Assembly: GCA_937910665.1 (NCBI GenBank) | Contig: CALEPR010000107.1 | Coordinates: forward strand, 1 to 6,924 | DNA: 6,924 nucleotides | Reading direction: 5' to 3' | Origin: an uncultured Selenomonadales bacterium | GTDB lineage: Bacteria > Bacillota > Negativicutes > Selenomonadales > Selenomonadaceae | Shown: positions 5,503-6,924 of the stretch, piece after piece | Layout: every line of letters starts with the position of its first letter | Position numbering within the stretch: the stretch's first letter is position 1 | Program-made: the position numbers and the translations under genes | The notes under the pieces: generated by a model | Seen by the model: only the letters and a program-made list of their open reading frames with translations | What the model was told of the DNA's origin: nothing | Database searches by the model: none

Positions 5503-5590
5503 TACAATCATTTCACTACACCAACTAAGGAACTTGAAACAAAGAGTTTAATTCAAGGAACTTAATTTGAGAAGCATAGGAAACGACTGT
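5434..5590 (-). ncRNA. Candidate antisense (countertranscribed) RNA controlling rep
   Basis: A minus-strand promoter at 5597-5625 would start an RNA near 5590 that ends at the hairpin plus U-run at 5434 (about 157 nt) or at the UUCG terminator at 5391 (about 200 nt). It would be fully complementary to the first 125 nt or so of the rep leader. Convergent promoters with a structured antisense RNA over a long rep leader are the classic copy-control layout of pIP501/pT181-type and IncB/IncFII-type plasmids. Promoter and terminators are seen; the RNA itself is inferred. Confidence 0.5.
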
Positions 5591-5596
5591 ATTTGT

Positions 5597-5625
5597 ATTT
5601 TAGCAGATTTAATCTAAAACTTCAA
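5597..5625 (-). promoter_or_regulatory. Minus-strand promoter for the antisense RNA
   Basis: Reading the minus strand: -35 TTGAAG (plus 5625-5620), a 17-nt spacer, then an extended -10 TGC-TAAAAT (plus 5605-5597). The TGn extension can compensate for a 4/6 -35 box. The start would be about plus 5590, between the rep ribosome site and the rep promoter. The -35 box overlaps the rep ribosome-binding site. Confidence 0.5.
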
Positions 5626-5638
5626 GGAGTGAAAAGTT

Positions 5639-6538
5639 ATGACAAAAGAGAACATACAGTTTAATCCTACAGACGATTTGGTTATTCTGTTAGATAAAGT
5701 ATTCAAGAACGTTTTTAATCCGACAAGGAGTAAGAAAATTCGACACGTTTTTGAAAATTCAGCGCAGACCGTCAAAACGGTTGTAACCTTTGAGACTTTG
5801 AAAGGTGTCTTAGGCGAGTTTGACAAGCTGATATTCTGCGCGGCTTTATCTGAACAACTCGCTGGGAACAAATTTTTCACTCTTCGGCGATTGTGGCAAA
5901 AGATAGGCGGCGGACATACTCTAACCGCCGCAATGAAAAAAACTGTCTCGGATTCCGTTGAAAGGCTTGCTTGTACTCGGGTTACGATAGATGCGTCAGA
6001 AGTGAACGCAAAAAACCACTATAACAACAATGAAAAAGTTATTTTTCGGAATTACCTGTTGCCTTGTAAGTCAGTCGAACTTGAAATTAACGGACAAATT
6101 TTTGAAGGCACATATCAATTTTTGGACACTTCGCCGCTGTTGGAAGTTGCAGAACTTAAGAAACAATTCACCAAACAACCGTTTGAATTGCTTAATATTC
6201 CAAAATTGCACAATTCGGAATTGGTTATGAAGTTGAAATTCTTCTTGCTTGAAAGGCTCGCGGCAATAATTGGCAGTCACAAGAAACATAAGGCACATAT
6301 TGCCGGAAAAAGCGAAGGCGGAAAACCAATATACAAACGCGCAAAGCAACTGCAGAAAATTATAACCTTCGAGTCAATTTTTGAACAGTGCGAATTAAAA
6401 GACGCTGATAACGGAAAAAAAAGAGACGTAAGAAACGTCATAAAGAAAATTCTTAATCATTTCAAGGACAAAAATTTAATCACAGAATGGACTTTTGAGA
6501 AGAAAAACGGCGAATACTACTCTATCCACTTTGAGTGA
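5639..6538 (+). CDS. rep: Plasmid replication initiator protein (winged-helix, iteron type)
   Basis: A 299-aa initiator expected to bind the 22-bp iterons directly downstream and open the origin. ATG 5639 follows AAGGAG (5624-5629) by 9 nt. The N-terminal half contains a winged-helix pattern seen in Firmicutes plasmid initiators: EFDKLIFCAALSEQLAGNKF, then FTLRRLWQKIGGG, then a helix ending ERLACTRVTIDASE. The middle (about 145-210) matches the second half of that layout: a strand pair, then ELLNIPKLHNSELVMKLKFFLLERLAAI. A basic segment follows at about 215-240 (HKKHKAHIAGK...YKRAKQLQK), and the C-terminal part resembles a second winged helix (IKKILNHFKDKNLITEWTFEKKNGEYYSIHF, with helix and hairpin wing). 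I do not see rolling-circle motifs (no HUH, no Tyr nucleophile). Together with the iterons this supports theta replication. Synthesis is probably limited by the antisense RNA over its leader. The exact Pfam family was not tested. Confidence 0.82.
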   Translation: MTKENIQFNPTDDLVILLDKVFKNVFNPTRSKKIRHVFENSAQTVKTVVTFETLKGVLGEFDKLIFCAALSEQLAGNKFFTLRRLWQKIGGGHTLTAAMKKTVSDSVERLACTRVTIDASEVNAKNHYNNNEKVIFRNYLLPCKSVELEINGQIFEGTYQFLDTSPLLEVAELKKQFTKQPFELLNIPKLHNSELVMKLKFFLLERLAAIIGSHKKHKAHIAGKSEGGKPIYKRAKQLQKIITFESIFEQCELKDADNGKKRDVRNVIKKILNHFKDKNLITEWTFEKKNGEYYSIHFE

Positions 6539-6589
6539 TTCTGCAAAAAAAACAATTTTCTTAATTTACACACATTTTCAAACACGATG

Positions 6590-6670
6590 CAACAAACGGT
6601 ACCCACCCCCTACAACAAATCACATTTACCCCTGCAACAAATCACATTTACCCCTGCAACAAATCACATT
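6590..6670. repeat. 22-bp iterons, Rep-binding sites of the origin
   Basis: Two identical 22-bp units lie head to tail at 6613-6634 and 6635-6656, followed by the first 14 bases of a third (6657-6670). Each begins CAACAAATCACATTT and ends ACCCCTG. A diverged copy precedes them at 6590-6612, sharing CAACAAA and an ACCC/CCCCT block. A 22-bp period is two helical turns, which places successive Rep molecules on one face of the DNA as in iteron origins. They start 51-74 bp after the rep stop codon. Confidence 0.88.
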
Positions 6671-6718
6671 CTTGACTATTTGACTATTAGGCTAAACCCG
6701 CATAGTGACGCGAAAAAA

Positions 6719-6746
6719 TCGACACCGGCAAAATGCTATATAATAT
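6719..6746 (+). promoter_or_regulatory. Possible promoter for the primase-helicase gene
   Basis: TCGACA (6719-6724, one mismatch to TTGACA) lies 16 nt before TAATAT (6741-6746). An overlapping TATAAT at 6739-6744 is a perfect -10 but only 14 nt away. Initiation near 6753 would give a leader of roughly 207 nt across the circular join to ATG 91, containing all three hairpins. The -10 region lies inside the AT palindrome, so a protein bound there would block it. Confidence 0.4.
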
Positions 6747-6759
6747 TGTAAATATTATA
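6739..6759. repeat. AT-rich perfect palindrome next to the iterons (candidate unwinding element or operator)
   Basis: TATAATATT (6739-6747) and AATATTATA (6751-6759) are perfect 9-bp arms around GTA, so 20 of 21 bases are A or T. It lies 68 bp after the last iteron. Iteron origins usually have an AT-rich unwinding element near the Rep sites, and this is the best candidate in the region. It also covers a possible -10 box. Confidence 0.6.
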
Positions 6760-6808
6760 CTTACTTCAGAAGTGCGGCTTAGCTAACGCCGCGCCGCCTT
6801 CTGGTAAG
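6760..6808. repeat. 16-bp GC-rich hairpin beside the origin
   Basis: The left side CTTAC (6760-6764), CAGAAG (6767-6772) and GCGGC (6774-6778) pairs with GCCGC (6793-6797), CTTCTG (6798-6803) and GTAAG (6804-6808), with only a TT and a T bulged out on the left. GCGGC can instead pair with a second GCCGC at 6788-6792. The loop carries the self-complementary TTAGCTAA. No T-run follows on either strand, so it is not a terminator. It may be a structured leader, a priming structure or a protein-binding cruciform. Confidence 0.65.
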
Positions 6809-6869
6809 AAATGGAGAAATGTTAGTTAGTATCTAGAGTTTAGCTAGACGTAAAGATCAAGGTAAAAAT

Positions 6870-6924
6870 TCCGTGAAAGGAAAGAAAAGTTAGCTAGGAT
6901 TCCTTTTCTTTCACAGATAGAGAA
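6870..6924. repeat. Terminal direct repeat, right copy (circular junction)
   Basis: Identical over 55 bases to 1-55. It should be removed when the circle is closed. Confidence 0.9.

Larger units (their letters stand above)
6539..6924. other. Origin region: iterons, AT-rich palindrome, hairpins, leader of the primase-helicase
   Basis: A 386-bp gene-free stretch that continues across the circular join to 90. In order it holds an A/T-rich start (6541-6580), a degenerate iteron, two complete iterons and a partial one (6590-6670), a tandem TTGACTAT (6672-6687), a weak promoter with a 21-bp AT palindrome (6719-6759), a GC-rich hairpin (6760-6808) and the junction repeat. No clear DnaA box was found: the best candidate near 6568 matches only about 6 of 9 consensus positions. 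No clear rep terminator was seen. Confidence 0.75.

Noticed and set aside
5534..5551. Five-codon leader peptide (TTG start after AAGGA, TAA stop) in the rep leader
   Set aside because: The start is TTG, the spacing is only about 2 nt, and such a tiny frame is easily chance; not enough to call.
6564..6576. DnaA box near TTTACACACA
   Set aside because: Only about 6 of 9 positions fit the consensus; not better than chance in A/T-rich sequence.
6613..6670. CRISPR-like array
   Set aside because: The repeats are directly adjacent 22-mers with no spacers and sit by a replication initiator gene, which is the iteron pattern.
6495..6683. 62-aa + strand frame starting in rep and running through the iterons
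   Set aside because: Its sequence is mainly the translated iterons (repeated Cys-Asn-Lys and Pro runs), it has no ribosome site and it overlaps rep in another frame.

Overview
The first 55 bases (1-55) recur exactly as the last 55 (6870-6924). The contig is therefore best read as a closed circle of about 6,869 bp, opened just upstream of the primase-helicase gene. It carries an iteron-type replication origin with its own initiator gene. No capsid, terminase, relaxase, resistance or rRNA/tRNA gene is visible, so I read it as a small cryptic theta-replicating plasmid, or a plasmid-like satellite. The host is probably a low-to-mid GC bacterium with strong AAGGAG/AGGTGG ribosome sites and ordinary sigma-70/SigA promoters. 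The style of Rep, RHH and XRE proteins suggests Firmicutes, perhaps Negativicutes. That host guess is inference from style only.

Layout, all genes on the + strand. (1) 91-2079: a T7 gp4/Twinkle-like primase-helicase (zinc ribbon, TOPRIM, DnaB-type RecA ATPase), followed by a 105-aa unknown that overlaps its 3' end. (2) 2351-2664: a mostly non-coding stretch with one doubtful small ORF, two inverted repeats, a near-consensus promoter and a dif-like sequence. (3) 2665-4513: a tyrosine recombinase with all catalytic residues, a ribbon-helix-helix protein, and a 208-aa coiled-coil plus HTH protein, closed by an intrinsic terminator that overlaps the last stop codon. (4) 4552-5414: a second promoter driving a 68-aa XRE regulator, a 129-aa unknown and a 54-aa unknown. 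(5) 5391-5638: a compact copy-control region with a rep promoter on + and an antisense-RNA promoter plus two candidate terminators on -. (6) 5639-6538: the winged-helix replication initiator. (7) 6539-6869 running on through the junction to 90: 22-bp iterons, an AT-rich palindrome, a probable promoter and a cluster of hairpins leading back into the primase-helicase gene.

How it may work (inference). Rep binds the iterons and melts the AT-rich palindrome next to them, and the element's own primase-helicase extends and primes the forks. The antisense RNA limits Rep synthesis by pairing with the rep leader. The recombinase, with the dif-like site at its promoter, would resolve multimers or integrate the circle. 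The RHH and XRE proteins would regulate these operons. The most interesting parts are the rep-leader RNA control region, the dif-like site inside the recombinase promoter, and the pairing of an iteron initiator with a phage-type primase-helicase on so small a circle.
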